Source: an uncultured Chloroflexus sp.
GTDB taxonomy: Bacteria; Chloroflexota; Chloroflexia; Chloroflexales; Chloroflexaceae
Direction of reading: 5' to 3'
Length of the DNA stretch: 51,718 nucleotides
Assembly: GCF_937129525.1 (NCBI RefSeq)
Contig: NZ_CAKZNK010000019.1
Location: forward strand, 1-51,718
Under the pieces are notes generated by a model that saw only the letters and a program-made list of their open reading frames with translations, ran no database searches and had not been told where the DNA came from. Below, one piece after another: positions 34,847 to 43,481 of this stretch; position 1 is the first letter of the stretch, and every line of letters begins with the position of its first letter. A program made the position numbers and the translations under genes.

Positions 34847-36520
34847 ATGTGGCCACTCGTTCGGCAGGCGCGTTATCTGGGGCGTTACCGTGAAATCGCG
34901 CAGGTCCTGGTGCATCACGGGTTCGGCTATCTGGTCGATCAGCTCGGTTTGACTTCTCTGTTGTCTTTGCCACGTCGGTTGATCATGCGCGCGCCGGCAC
35001 CACCGCCGCCGGGCAATGCGGCCCGGCTCCGCGAGGCGCTGGTCGAGCTTGGCCCTACCTTCGTCAAGCTTGGCCAGGCCCTGAGCACGCGGCCTGATCT
35101 GCTGCCGGTCGATGTTGTGACCGAACTGAGCAAGCTGCAAGATACGGTGCCACCCTTCCCCGGCGAGCAGGCGGTAAAGCTGATCGAAACTGCCTTTGGT
35201 CAGCCGATCAACCGGTTGTTCAGTGCATTCGAACGCGAACCGTTTGCCGCCGCCTCGCTGGGGCAGGTGCATGCGGCGGTCTTGCCCGACGGCACGCCGG
35301 TTGTGGTGAAGGTGCAACGGCCCGACATCGCCAGCCGCATTCAGACCGATCTGGCCATTCTGGCCGATCTGGCAGCGTTAGCGCAAGAGCGGATAACGGT
35401 GGCGGCGCAGTATAACCTGACCGAAATTGTTTGGGAGTTTAGCGCCACCCTGCGCGCCGAGCTTGACTACGTGCGCGAGGGTCGCAACGCCGAACGCTTT
35501 CGTCAGATGTTTTGCGCCAATCCGCACATCTACATTCCCCGCGTCTACTGGGAATACACCGATAGCCGCGTGCTCACAACTGAGCGAATATTCGGCATCA
35601 AGTTAAACGACATGCCGGCGCTCCGCGCCGCTGGCGTTGATCTCTCGCGCCTTGCCCGCGCCAGCGTTGATATTACGCTAGAAGAGATCTTTACGCATGG
35701 CTTCTTTCACAGCGATCCCCATCCGGGCAACTTTTTCGTCATCGATGGCGCGGTATTGGGCGTGGTCGATTTCGGTCAGGTCGGTATCCTCGATCAGACC
35801 ACCATGCAAGGGTTGCTCTGGATGATGGGATCCCTGATCAATTACGACAGCCATGGGTTACTGCGCGCGCTAGAGCGGTTAGGTGTGATTACGCGCCGGG
35901 CGGCGACGCTCGCGCTCCGGCGCGATCTGGAACGTTTCGTTGAAGGTTTCGTTGACCGTCAATTGGGCCAGATCTCGGCGCGCGAAACCTTTGACGGATT
36001 GACGGCGCTTTTACGCCGTCATCGGCTGATAATTCCCGGCCCGCTGGCCACACTACTGAAAACGATTGTGATGATGGAAGGGTTGGGAATGCAGCTCGAT
36101 CCCACTCTTGATGTCTTCAGCGCGGCGCGCCCTTACATTCAGCGCGCGTTGCAAGAACAGTTCACGCCGGCTGCGTTAGGAGCGCAGGCATTGACCAGCG
36201 GACGCGAGTTGGGGGAACTGGCCCTGGAAATTCCTGAGCAGTTGAACCAGAGTTTGCAACGCCTCAACGAGGGCGAATTGCGCCTGCAAACCCGCGAACT
36301 GGAGTTGCGGCGTGTGGCGATGGCGTTGATCGGCGCGGCTAATCGATTGGCGCTGGCGCTGGTTGTGGCGGCGTTCATCCTCGGCGTGGCGGCGCTGGTG
36401 ATTGCGATGCGGGCCTTTGAATGGTATAGCCTGTTGCCCTGGACGCTCTTATTTGTCGGGATCGGCGGCGTTGTGACCGGCGGCATCTTGCTGACCCTGG
36501 CGCTATTGCGCCGCGAATAG
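34847..36520 (+). CDS. ABC1/AarF/UbiB-family atypical kinase
   Basis: A 557-residue protein with the ABC1 kinase-like domain. The family KxGQ motif is in TFVKLGQALSTRPDLLP (about residue 75). ASLGQVHAAVLPDGTPVVVK supplies the Ala-rich loop and the ATP-site Lys. ELDYVREGRNAERF, HSDPHPGNFFVIDG and GVVDFGQVG (the DFG-like magnesium site) complete the core. Two C-terminal hydrophobic helices (about 505-550) anchor it. Members support quinone synthesis or stability and lipid homeostasis. Chloroflexus uses menaquinone, so a ubiquinone role is excluded. It stands alone, 129 bp after the DgkA-like gene. Confidence 0.9.
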   Translation: MWPLVRQARYLGRYREIAQVLVHHGFGYLVDQLGLTSLLSLPRRLIMRAPAPPPPGNAARLREALVELGPTFVKLGQALSTRPDLLPVDVVTELSKLQDTVPPFPGEQAVKLIETAFGQPINRLFSAFEREPFAAASLGQVHAAVLPDGTPVVVKVQRPDIASRIQTDLAILADLAALAQERITVAAQYNLTEIVWEFSATLRAELDYVREGRNAERFRQMFCANPHIYIPRVYWEYTDSRVLTTERIFGIKLNDMPALRAAGVDLSRLARASVDITLEEIFTHGFFHSDPHPGNFFVIDGAVLGVVDFGQVGILDQTTMQGLLWMMGSLINYDSHGLLRALERLGVITRRAATLALRRDLERFVEGFVDRQLGQISARETFDGLTALLRRHRLIIPGPLATLLKTIVMMEGLGMQLDPTLDVFSAARPYIQRALQEQFTPAALGAQALTSGRELGELALEIPEQLNQSLQRLNEGELRLQTRELELRRVAMALIGAANRLALALVVAAFILGVAALVIAMRAFEWYSLLPWTLLFVGIGGVVTGGILLTLALLRRE

Positions 36521-36540
36521 CGCCAGTGGTCTGCCTGTCG

Positions 36541-37161
36541 CTATCCCTGCAATAACCGATTAACTGTTGCCACGATCAAGCGCCGTTCAACCGCTTTGAT
36601 GCGTTCGTGCAACGTTTCAACCGTATCATCGGGCAAAATCGGCACTTCGGCGCGGGCCAGAATCGGGCCATCATCAACTCGCGGCGTCACCCGATGGATC
36701 GTGCAACCGGTTACCGGGAGGCCAAGGCGCAGCGCATCGGCTACCACGTGAGCGCCGCGCAAGGCCGGTATCACAATCCCACTGCTGGTCGTCACCGTAT
36801 CACCGCCATCGTTCGGCAAGAGTGCCGGGTGCTGGTTAATCACTCGATCAGGAAATCGCTCGAGAAACCGGGCCGAGAGCACGCGCATAAAGCCGGCCAG
36901 CACAATCAGGTCAGGTTCAAAAGCCGCAATCACGCCGGCCAGGCGTTCTTCCCACTGCTGGCGCAACGGGCCACGAGGGGTGGCCAACGGCACATATGCG
37001 GCGGCAATGCCGGCGTTGAGTGCGCGTTGCAATCCGTAGGCCTGCGCGCGGTCGCTCACCACGAGGGTTACTTCGCCGGCCAGCTCGCCGGCAGCCTGCG
37101 CATCGAGCAGCGCCTGCAAGTTGCTGCCGCTGCCACTCAACAACACCGCAATAGCTGGCAC
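36541..37161 (-). CDS. purN: Phosphoribosylglycinamide formyltransferase with a loop insertion
   Basis: A 206-residue enzyme transferring formyl from 10-formyl-tetrahydrofolate to GAR in purine synthesis. The phosphate loop VLLSGSGSNLQALLD is at residues 6-20. Catalytic Asn109 and His111 are in VINQHPALLP, and the acid is Asp164 in RVDDGPILAR. Between HPALLP and GAHVV stand about 16 residues more than in the E. coli enzyme (segment NDGGDTVTTSSGIVIPALRG). The start is GTG, behind AGGAG. It begins 3 bp after the purD stop, so the two are translationally coupled. Confidence 0.92.
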   Translation of the reverse strand: MPAIAVLLSGSGSNLQALLDAQAAGELAGEVTLVVSDRAQAYGLQRALNAGIAAAYVPLATPRGPLRQQWEERLAGVIAAFEPDLIVLAGFMRVLSARFLERFPDRVINQHPALLPNDGGDTVTTSSGIVIPALRGAHVVADALRLGLPVTGCTIHRVTPRVDDGPILARAEVPILPDDTVETLHERIKAVERRLIVATVNRLLQG

Positions 37162-37164
37162 AGC

Positions 37165-38409
37165 CTACTCCTGACCGATGTCGCGGCGGAAGTGTTTGCC
37201 TTCAAACCGGATCTGATCGGCAGCGGCATAAGCGCGCTCGCGCGCCTGGCGCAGGCTCGAACCAAGCCCGGTTACGCCTAACACTCTTCCGCCAGCCGTG
37301 CAAAGCCCGTTGGGGCCGATGGCCGTGCCGGCGTGGAAAACGAGCACCTGATCCTCATCAAGCGCCTCGACGCCGCGGATCAGATCGCCCTTTCGCGGAC
37401 GACCAGGGTAGCCGGCAGCGCACAAGACCACGCATACCGCGTACCCTTTGCGCCGGCGGAGCATATCCGGCTTAAGCTGACCGGTGGCGCAGGCGTACAG
37501 CGCGCCGAGAAAGTCGCCTTCGAGCAGCGGCAAGACGGTCTGCGCTTCCGGATCACCGAAGCGGGCATTGAACTCCAGCACTTTTGGCCCGTCGGCAGTC
37601 AAAATGATGCCGGCATAGAGCAGCCCCCGGAAGGGTGTGCCGCGATTGGCCAGTTCATTAACGACCGGTTGCATACAGCGGTTAACGATCTCGTCGAGCA
37701 GGGCCGGCGTCACCTCGTCAACCGGCGCGATCACGCCCATACCACCGGTATTCGGGCCGCGGTCGCCCTCTTCCAGGCGCTTGTGGTCACGCGCCGGCGG
37801 CAGCGGCCAGAGTCGCTCGCCGTCACAGAGCGCCTGCACCGACACTTCTCGCCCATACAGACGCTCTTCGAGCAAGAGGCGATGGCCGGCAGGGATGGCG
37901 CTCAATCTGGCAATGGCGTCGAGCGTTTCTTCCAGCGTCTCGGCCACAATCACACCCTTCCCCAATGCCAGGCCATCAGCCTTTACCACCCAGGCCTTGC
38001 CGCTGGCGCGGGCAAAATCAGCCGCTGCTTGCGCCGAGTCAAAGACGTGACTTTGGGCAGTTGGCACGCCAGTAGCAGCCATGATCTCTTTGGCAAATGA
38101 CTTACTGCTCTCGATCCGGGCTGCCGCTGCGGTGGGGCCAAACGCGGGGATGCCGGCAGCCTGAAACGCATCGACAATACCATCGGCCAGCGGATTGTCG
38201 GGACCGACAACGAGCAGGTCAATCCGCTCGTGGCGCGCCAGATCGATCAAGGCCGGGTGATCGTTCAGGGGAAAAGGAACATTTTGCCCATAACGACCGG
38301 TGCCAGGATTGCCGGGAATGGTGAGAAGTCTGGTAAAGTCAGGTGAGCGAGCGATTTTCCAGGCCAGCGCGTGCTCACGTCCGCCGGAACCAATTAGAAG
38401 TACATTCAT
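37165..38409 (-). CDS. purD: Phosphoribosylamine-glycine ligase (GAR synthetase)
   Basis: A 414-residue ATP-grasp enzyme for the second step of purine synthesis. The N-terminal NVLLIGSGGREHALAWKIAR and the phosphoribosylamine-site LLVVGPDNPLADGIVDAF are complete. The ATP-grasp segments VKADGLALGKGVIVAET and FNARFGDPEAQTVLPLLEGD hold the metal and ATP residues. It precedes purN, with a 3-bp gap. This pairing of purD and purN is seen in several phyla. The next gene upstream is divergent, so this ATG is the head of the operon. Confidence 0.95.
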   Translation of the reverse strand: MNVLLIGSGGREHALAWKIARSPDFTRLLTIPGNPGTGRYGQNVPFPLNDHPALIDLARHERIDLLVVGPDNPLADGIVDAFQAAGIPAFGPTAAAARIESSKSFAKEIMAATGVPTAQSHVFDSAQAAADFARASGKAWVVKADGLALGKGVIVAETLEETLDAIARLSAIPAGHRLLLEERLYGREVSVQALCDGERLWPLPPARDHKRLEEGDRGPNTGGMGVIAPVDEVTPALLDEIVNRCMQPVVNELANRGTPFRGLLYAGIILTADGPKVLEFNARFGDPEAQTVLPLLEGDFLGALYACATGQLKPDMLRRRKGYAVCVVLCAAGYPGRPRKGDLIRGVEALDEDQVLVFHAGTAIGPNGLCTAGGRVLGVTGLGSSLRQARERAYAAADQIRFEGKHFRRDIGQE

Positions 38410-38504
38410 AGGATTTGGTCACTGCCATCGGGCATCTTATCTTATTCAGCGGCTTCAAGTATAGCATGGTTAGAGAGATTATTAAACAACGAGTGAGGGA
38501 TAAA

Positions 38505-38960
38505 GTGTCGATTTCCATTGTGTTGCCGACGGCGATTGCCGGTACACCAGCTTTGCAGCAGAAGGGAACCTACCTCTTACACTTCCGGTTAGCCCATCCC
38601 TTGCGCCAGATTGTGGTCGGGCGACTGGGACGTTTTGACCTGGCTGCCGGGCACTACTACTACGTGGGCAGCGCCTTTGGCGCTGGCGGATTGGCCGCGC
38701 GCCTGCGGCGACATCTTGCGGTCGAGAAACGTCAGCGCTGGCATATCGATTATCTGCGCCCCTACCTCGATTTGCAAACGATCTGGGTAGCCATCGATCA
38801 CAATCGGCGCGAGTGTCGCTGGTGTCGCAAGATAGCTGCGCAGCCGGAGTTCAGTCGTCCTATTGCCGGCTTTGGCGCTTCTGACACCGGCTGCGGTGGT
38901 CATCTGTTTTACACGGTGACTGCCATTGCCGGTATAACCGAACTTCTGGCTCAGGCGTAA
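38505..38960 (+). CDS. DUF123 GIY-YIG nuclease-related protein
   Basis: A 151-residue protein. QQKGTYLLHFRLAHPL opens the fold. HYYYVGSAFGAGGLAARLRR is the GIY-YIG-like segment with Tyr, Gly and Arg, and RWHIDYLRPYLDL plus the C-terminal GFGASDTGCGGHLFY are typical of DUF123. These proteins are related to GIY-YIG nucleases and sometimes fused to endonuclease III, suggesting DNA repair, but function is unproved. The GTG at 38505 is chosen because GAGGGA lies seven bases upstream; an ATG at 38466 is an alternative. It is divergent from purD. Confidence 0.75.
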   Translation: MSISIVLPTAIAGTPALQQKGTYLLHFRLAHPLRQIVVGRLGRFDLAAGHYYYVGSAFGAGGLAARLRRHLAVEKRQRWHIDYLRPYLDLQTIWVAIDHNRRECRWCRKIAAQPEFSRPIAGFGASDTGCGGHLFYTVTAIAGITELLAQA

Positions 38961-38989
38961 GTCCAGATAGCAAGGAAGGTTATTCGGGT

Positions 38990-39074
38990 GACCCGCTCCC
39001 CGCTGTAGCCCCTTTGAGCAAGGGGAATACGCGCCGAGCGCAGAGCGCGGCTGTGCCGTCGCCGGCAGGCGCGC
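38990..39074. repeat. 85-bp direct repeat, copy 1
   Basis: Identical to 39089-39173 except for one base (c against t in ccccgctg/ccccgttg). Both copies contain the inverted element cccctttgagcaagggg and the segment gccgagcgcagagcgcggc. The 14-bp spacer between the copies also carries a gagcgcagagc unit. The region is non-coding and lies just after the DUF123 gene. Confidence 0.92.
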
Positions 39075-39088
39075 CCTGAGCGCAGAGC

Positions 39089-39173
39089 GACCCGCTCCCC
39101 GTTGTAGCCCCTTTGAGCAAGGGGAATACGCGCCGAGCGCAGAGCGCGGCTGTGCCGTCGCCGGCAGGCGCGC
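39089..39173. repeat. 85-bp direct repeat, copy 2
   Basis: Second copy of the 85-bp unit, 99 bp in phase with the first and with one mismatch. It ends 21 bp before the hairpin that closes the act operon. Each copy can fold into two short hairpins. No transposase or target-site duplication was recognised. Confidence 0.92.
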
Positions 39174-39194
39174 ATTGGAGGAAAAGATAACAAA

Positions 39195-39220
39195 TCGGGC
39201 GGAGGGATACCTCCGCCCGA
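39195..39220 (-). terminator. Intrinsic terminator of the act operon
   Basis: An 11-bp perfect GC-rich stem (39195-39205 with 39210-39220, 4-base loop) lies 21 bases after the actG stop. On the minus strand it is followed by TTTGTTATCTTTTCC, a U-rich tail. Confidence 0.82.
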
Positions 39221-39241
39221 CACCAGACTACCTGGAACTGC

Positions 39242-39565
39242 CTACTGACGCACCGGTAGACCGCGTTCGACAATCAGATCCATCGCCCGGTCGATGGGGA
39301 TATGAACCTTGCCTTCCATTGTATAACCGTAGTTACTGAGCAATTTGCGGGCTTCTTTTACATAGCTTTGTTGATAGGTATTACCGGTGACCGGCGCCGG
39401 TTGCGGCGTAAAGGGGAGTCGTCCGGCCAGCAATACCACCAGACTGAGCATGATGAAGACCACCAGACCAGCGATCATCAGGCGACTCAGTGGCGGTTCA
39501 GACGCAGTTCGTCTAACCGGTGATGCAGTATATCGCGGAGCAGCGTAATTCGGGCGATAGCTCAT
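39242..39565 (-). CDS. actG: Alternative complex III subunit ActG
   Basis: A 107-residue protein with one helix (RLMIAGLVVFIMLSLVVLLA, about residues 28-47). The N-terminus is Arg/Pro-rich, and the soluble tail contains QSYVKEARKLLSNYGYTMEG. It is the last gene of the act cluster, 18 bp after actF, and matches ActG in position, size and single-helix layout. ActG is a small subunit at the edge of the menaquinol-oxidising complex with no cofactor of its own. The start follows GAGGAGAGA. The call rests on synteny more than on sequence similarity. Confidence 0.85.
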   Translation of the reverse strand: MSYRPNYAAPRYTASPVRRTASEPPLSRLMIAGLVVFIMLSLVVLLAGRLPFTPQPAPVTGNTYQQSYVKEARKLLSNYGYTMEGKVHIPIDRAMDLIVERGLPVRQ

Positions 39566-39583
39566 AATTGTCTCTCCTCGGCG

Positions 39584-40819
39584 TTAGTGATGACCGCTGT
39601 TTTGCAACTGTTCCATATTGGGATCGCGCAGCGGCAGCAGTGGCGCTTGCTGAACATTGGCGGCAAAGAGGGCCAGCACCAGCCCGATCAAGCCAATCGG
39701 CGCGGCCACGTCGGTAATGGTGATGTCCCACAGATGTTCGCGGAACTCAGGCAGCACGATCCAGGCCATATCAACAAAGCGCATGAAGACGATCCAGCCG
39801 GCAATAGTGGCCAGTGTGGTGAGATTGCGCTTGGTGCCGCGGAAGAGCAAGACGAAGAAGGGCAGGGCGAAGGCGAAGAGCATCAGCGCCAGCGCCACAA
39901 AGACCCAACCGTGCTGAGTGCGGTGTACATACCAGGGTGTAAACTCGGCCACATCGCCCGACCAAATAATCACCAGTTGGCCGTATGACATATACGTCCA
40001 CAGCACGGTGAAGGCGAACATCAGCTTGCCAATGTCGTGGATGGGCTTCACCGACACATATTCACGGAAGAGCGCAGCATCGCGAACGCGACTCATCATC
40101 AGGGCCAGGAAGGCCAGGGTCATCAGGCCGGCGTTCGCCATATAGTGGGCGCCGTAGATGGTCGAGAACCAATGCGGATCGAGTGACATCGCCACATCGA
40201 ACGAGAAGAAGGTAACGGTAATGACAAACAGGGCTACTCCGATCCCGCTCAGTCGCCGCATCCGGCGAGCCAGCACCTTCGGATCGCCACCGGCGTCCTG
40301 CTGGCGCGACCAGGCGCGCAGCGTGTAGGCCAGGATCGTCCAGATGACGAAGAAAATGGCGATGCGGGCCGTCACCCAGATTGGGCTGAGCCATGGCACC
40401 TTGTGGGCAATAATCGGATCGAACTCGGCGCCGCCCGGAGTTACCACTTCCGGATTCGCCCACTCGTACAAGGGGTGTTCGAGACCGAGCGTCTTGTAGG
40501 TGTCAAAATAACCTAGCGCGATGGGGATAAAGAGCAACCCCATAATTGGCAGGATCGCCGCGCCAGCTTCCAGCATCCGCCGCACCGTAACACCCCAGGC
40601 GCCACCGGTCAGATGCTGCACCATCAGAAAACCGAGGCAGCCGAGCGGGATGGTCATTGCCACATAGTAGCCGTAGATATACGACTCGAAGAACGAAGTC
40701 GGGTTAAGAAAATAGCCGGCAGCCAGTACGCCGATGCCGAGCACGGCAGCGGTCAGACCGAGCACCTGCACCTGCCCGAGCTGCGGGATACGAGTTTGGG
40801 AAAGACTTGTCGTCGCCAT
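39584..40819 (-). CDS. actF: Alternative complex III subunit ActF (NrfD-like)
   Basis: A 411-residue polytopic protein of the NrfD/PsrC family with about ten helices, paired with ActC in the quinol-oxidising core. Visible helices include VQVLGLTAAVLGIGVLAAGY, GLLFIPIALGYFD and MRFVDMAWIVLPEFREH. The loop PEVVTPGGAEFDPIIAHKVP is typical of the family. It lies 20 bp downstream of actE and 18 bp upstream of actG. In published structures the ActF helices parallel those of ActC. Whether a second quinol site exists in ActF is uncertain. Confidence 0.94.
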   Translation of the reverse strand: MATTSLSQTRIPQLGQVQVLGLTAAVLGIGVLAAGYFLNPTSFFESYIYGYYVAMTIPLGCLGFLMVQHLTGGAWGVTVRRMLEAGAAILPIMGLLFIPIALGYFDTYKTLGLEHPLYEWANPEVVTPGGAEFDPIIAHKVPWLSPIWVTARIAIFFVIWTILAYTLRAWSRQQDAGGDPKVLARRMRRLSGIGVALFVITVTFFSFDVAMSLDPHWFSTIYGAHYMANAGLMTLAFLALMMSRVRDAALFREYVSVKPIHDIGKLMFAFTVLWTYMSYGQLVIIWSGDVAEFTPWYVHRTQHGWVFVALALMLFAFALPFFVLLFRGTKRNLTTLATIAGWIVFMRFVDMAWIVLPEFREHLWDITITDVAAPIGLIGLVLALFAANVQQAPLLPLRDPNMEQLQNSGHH

Positions 40820-40839
40820 GGTATCGTCAACCTTCCAGC

Positions 40840-41457
40840 CTAGTTACCCAGCCGCGCGCGTTCGGCGGGAGGAACATCTTCAATGGTTGCATTCTGGCTC
40901 AACTGCAAAGCCCGAATGTATGCGGCGATTGCCCAGCGATCTTCTGGCGTAATGCGCGATGCATAGCCATACATCGACTGATAACCGCCATTTTCAGGAT
41001 CGCCACGGTATACGCCATTGGTAATGATAACGAAGAAATGGCTGAGCGGCGCTTCACGCAGACGCTGCTGATGGAAATTTGCCGGCACAATGCCACCACG
41101 CTCGGCAACCATGCTGGCGCCGTACCCTGATTCGCCGTGGCACACCGCGCAATAAATGTTGTACTTGAGCTGGCCGCGAAGGAGTAACTCTTTTGTCACC
41201 GGGAAGGGCATGGCATCCACTTCCTGACCATCGATCAAGCCGGTGTAAAGAAACTCATCAGTCTTCACCACTTCGTAAGGGGTCGTGCCCGGCACATTGG
41301 GGCGCGACGAACGACCATCGGCGAAGAAGCTGCTCGGCTCGTAAGTGGTGTACTTTTGCTGGTCGTACATGTCCTGATGGCAGGCAGTAAGCAGCAACAC
41401 CAACAGGCCGACCCAACCAAAGCGAATCATGCGCGATGTTAAGCGAGGCGTCTGCAT
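40840..41457 (-). CDS. actE: Alternative complex III subunit ActE, monohaem cytochrome c lipoprotein
   Basis: A 205-residue protein. A lipoprotein signal peptide ends at Cys26 in LLVLLLTACHQDM. One haem site CAVCHG (Cys103, Cys106, His107) is present, and a downstream Met (GGYQSMYGYASRI) is the probable axial ligand. It passes electrons from the complex towards a soluble acceptor such as auracyanin. It lies 9 bp downstream of actD and 20 bp upstream of actF, so it is part of the operon. An internal Met10 is an alternative start with no change to the signal. Confidence 0.95.
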   Translation of the reverse strand: MQTPRLTSRMIRFGWVGLLVLLLTACHQDMYDQQKYTTYEPSSFFADGRSSRPNVPGTTPYEVVKTDEFLYTGLIDGQEVDAMPFPVTKELLLRGQLKYNIYCAVCHGESGYGASMVAERGGIVPANFHQQRLREAPLSHFFVIITNGVYRGDPENGGYQSMYGYASRITPEDRWAIAAYIRALQLSQNATIEDVPPAERARLGN

Positions 41458-41466
41458 GGGCTTCCC

Positions 41467-42006
41467 TCAGTACGCGACTTCAGAGACCTGCATCGGATTG
41501 AGTGAGCGCAGGAACTGCGAAGTGCGCGAACGATCGAACAGCGGATCCGTTGACTCAATACACAGGAAGAAGGCGTCTTGCGACGCATACTGGAACCGTG
41601 GCGCATTGAAGACCGGGTGATATGGCGCCGGCAGGCCATTGAGCACAATCATCCCGATCGCCGACGCAAACGAGGCAAGGAGAATCCCGCTCTCGAAGGT
41701 AATCGGGATCATCGCCGGCCAGTTGGTAATATCGAGTGGACGACCACCGATGTTCAGCGGGTAATCGACCAGATTGCCGATGTATTGCAAGATAAACCCG
41801 GTTGCGGCCCCGATCAGGCCGAAGAGCAGTACCAGTCGCGGCACGCCGGTATCGCCGTGGGCAATCTCTTCGATCACCTCTTCGATCGGGAAGGGCGAAA
41901 ACGCATCCATTTTGGTATAGCCAGCCGCTTTGGCCTTGCGGGTCGCCTCAATCAAGGCTTCTGGCGTTGGAAATTCAGCTATCACGCCATAAATATCGTT
42001 GCGCAT
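41467..42006 (-). CDS. actD: Alternative complex III subunit ActD (DUF3341)
   Basis: A 179-residue protein with an N-terminal soluble part (YGVIAEFPTPEALIEATRKA, then MDAFSPFPIEEVIEEI) and two central helices (LLFGLIGAATGFILQYI and IPITFESGILLASFASAIGM). This is the DUF3341 layout seen in ActD. It binds the cytoplasmic side of the membrane core and has no cofactor. It lies 12 bp downstream of actC and 9 bp upstream of actE. Length and order agree with the Chloroflexus gene. Confidence 0.93.
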   Translation of the reverse strand: MRNDIYGVIAEFPTPEALIEATRKAKAAGYTKMDAFSPFPIEEVIEEIAHGDTGVPRLVLLFGLIGAATGFILQYIGNLVDYPLNIGGRPLDITNWPAMIPITFESGILLASFASAIGMIVLNGLPAPYHPVFNAPRFQYASQDAFFLCIESTDPLFDRSRTSQFLRSLNPMQVSEVAY

Positions 42007-42018
42007 CGTTATTCTCCT

Positions 42019-43479
42019 CTAGTCTGCCGTCGCTGCGCCGTGGGCCGCGCTGTGATCATGTCCATGCCCATGCGCGCCATGCTCTGCCCGCCGCTTCGCC
42101 TTCTCTGTTTCCTGATGGAGGAAGAGCCGCATCTCGAAGATGTTGATCATCGGCAAGACGCGGATGAAGAGGAAGAGCAGCGTGAAGAAGAGACCAAAGG
42201 TGCCGATATAGAGCGACCAGTCCCAAATAGTCGGGATATAAATATCCCACGACGAGGGTAAGAAGTCGCGTTCGAGCGAGATCACGATGATCACGTAGCG
42301 TTCAAGCCACATACCAACGCTTACGATCAGCGAGATGATCAGCAGAGCCGGAATATTCTGCCGCACCTTCTTAAACCAGAGGGGCTGAATCGCGACCGCA
42401 TTGCAGAAGAGCAGACCCCAATAGGCCCACGAGCTTGGCCCGAACATACGATTATAGAGGAGGTACTCTTCGTACTCATTGCCGCTGTAGAGCGAGGCAA
42501 AGACCTCCATGAAGTAGCCGTATACCACAACCATGCCGGTGGCCAGCATCACTTTAGCCATCACGTCGAGATGATGGATGGTGATATAGCTTTCGAACCC
42601 GTAGAAGGTGCGCACCGGGATCATCAGCAAGAGTACCATCGCGAATCCGGCAAACACAGCACCGGCCACGAAGTAGGGCGGGAAGACCGTTACCTGCCAG
42701 CCCGGAACCTGCGAGATGGCGAAGTCGAGCGAGATGATCGAGTGAACCGACACGACCAGCGGCGTCGAGAGACCGGCCAGCAAGATCGAGGCCATCTCGT
42801 AGCGATGCCAGTGGCGGGCCGAGCCGCGCCAGCCGAGGGCTGCGATACCGTACAGGCGCTTGACCCAGATATTCTTGGCCCGGTCGCGGAGTGTGGCGAA
42901 GTCGGGGATCAGACCCACCAGCCAGAAGATCAGTGACACAGTGGCGTAGGTCGAGATTGCGAACACGTCCCACGCCAGTGCGCTGCGGAACTGTGGCCAC
43001 ATCCCGTGGGTGTTGGGGTAAGGAATCAGCCAGTAAAACAGCCACGGACGACCGAGGTGCAGGATCGGGTAGAGACCGGCGCAGGCCACGGCAAACAGCG
43101 TCATTGCCTCTGCGAAGCGGTTGATCGAGTTGCGCCAGCCCTGATTCAACAGCAACAAGATTGCCGAGATCAGCGTTCCGGCGTGACCGATACCGATCCA
43201 CCACACGAAGTTGATGATGTCCATGCCCCAGCCGACCGGGATGTTAATACCCCAGATACCAACGCCGCGGATGAACAGCCATGTCACCGATACAAAAAAG
43301 ATCATGAGCATGAAGAACGCCACGCTGAAGCCGGCCAACCAGCCTTTAGGAGTCTTCAGCGGCGGCGTCAACGGAACATCGCCGATCTTAGCAGTGATCG
43401 ACGAGAAGGTTTCACCCGGCAGCAAATAGGCTTCGCCATCATCGTGGGGCCGGGTTCGGAGTGGTTGCGCCTGTGCCAT
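42019..43479 (-). CDS. actC: Alternative complex III subunit ActC (NrfD-like quinol-site subunit)
   Basis: A 486-residue NrfD/PsrC-type membrane protein with about ten helices. LINQGWRNSINRFAEAMTLF and HGMWPQFRSALAWDVFAIS are family loops. WWIGIGHAGTLISAILLLL is the helix bearing the quinol-site His. The His-rich C-terminus (AEHGAHGHGHDHSAAHG) may bind metal. It pairs with the Fe-S subunit ActB and carries the menaquinol oxidation site in the solved complex. It lies only 2 bp after actB, which suggests translational coupling. Confidence 0.95.
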   Translation of the reverse strand: MAQAQPLRTRPHDDGEAYLLPGETFSSITAKIGDVPLTPPLKTPKGWLAGFSVAFFMLMIFFVSVTWLFIRGVGIWGINIPVGWGMDIINFVWWIGIGHAGTLISAILLLLNQGWRNSINRFAEAMTLFAVACAGLYPILHLGRPWLFYWLIPYPNTHGMWPQFRSALAWDVFAISTYATVSLIFWLVGLIPDFATLRDRAKNIWVKRLYGIAALGWRGSARHWHRYEMASILLAGLSTPLVVSVHSIISLDFAISQVPGWQVTVFPPYFVAGAVFAGFAMVLLLMIPVRTFYGFESYITIHHLDVMAKVMLATGMVVVYGYFMEVFASLYSGNEYEEYLLYNRMFGPSSWAYWGLLFCNAVAIQPLWFKKVRQNIPALLIISLIVSVGMWLERYVIIVISLERDFLPSSWDIYIPTIWDWSLYIGTFGLFFTLLFLFIRVLPMINIFEMRLFLHQETEKAKRRAEHGAHGHGHDHSAAHGAATAD

Positions 43480-43481
43480 TG

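Noticed and set aside
34847-36520. UbiB in ubiquinone synthesis
   Set aside because: The kinase fold is clear but the inferred organism uses menaquinone. The specific ubiquinone role is therefore not assigned.
38951-39223. Minus-strand open frame with a repeated peptide (RACRRRHSRALRSARIPLAQ)
   Set aside because: The peptide repeat is only a translation of the 85-bp DNA repeat. There is no ribosome site, the composition is Arg-rich and unlike neighbouring genes, and the frame spans the repeat spacer.
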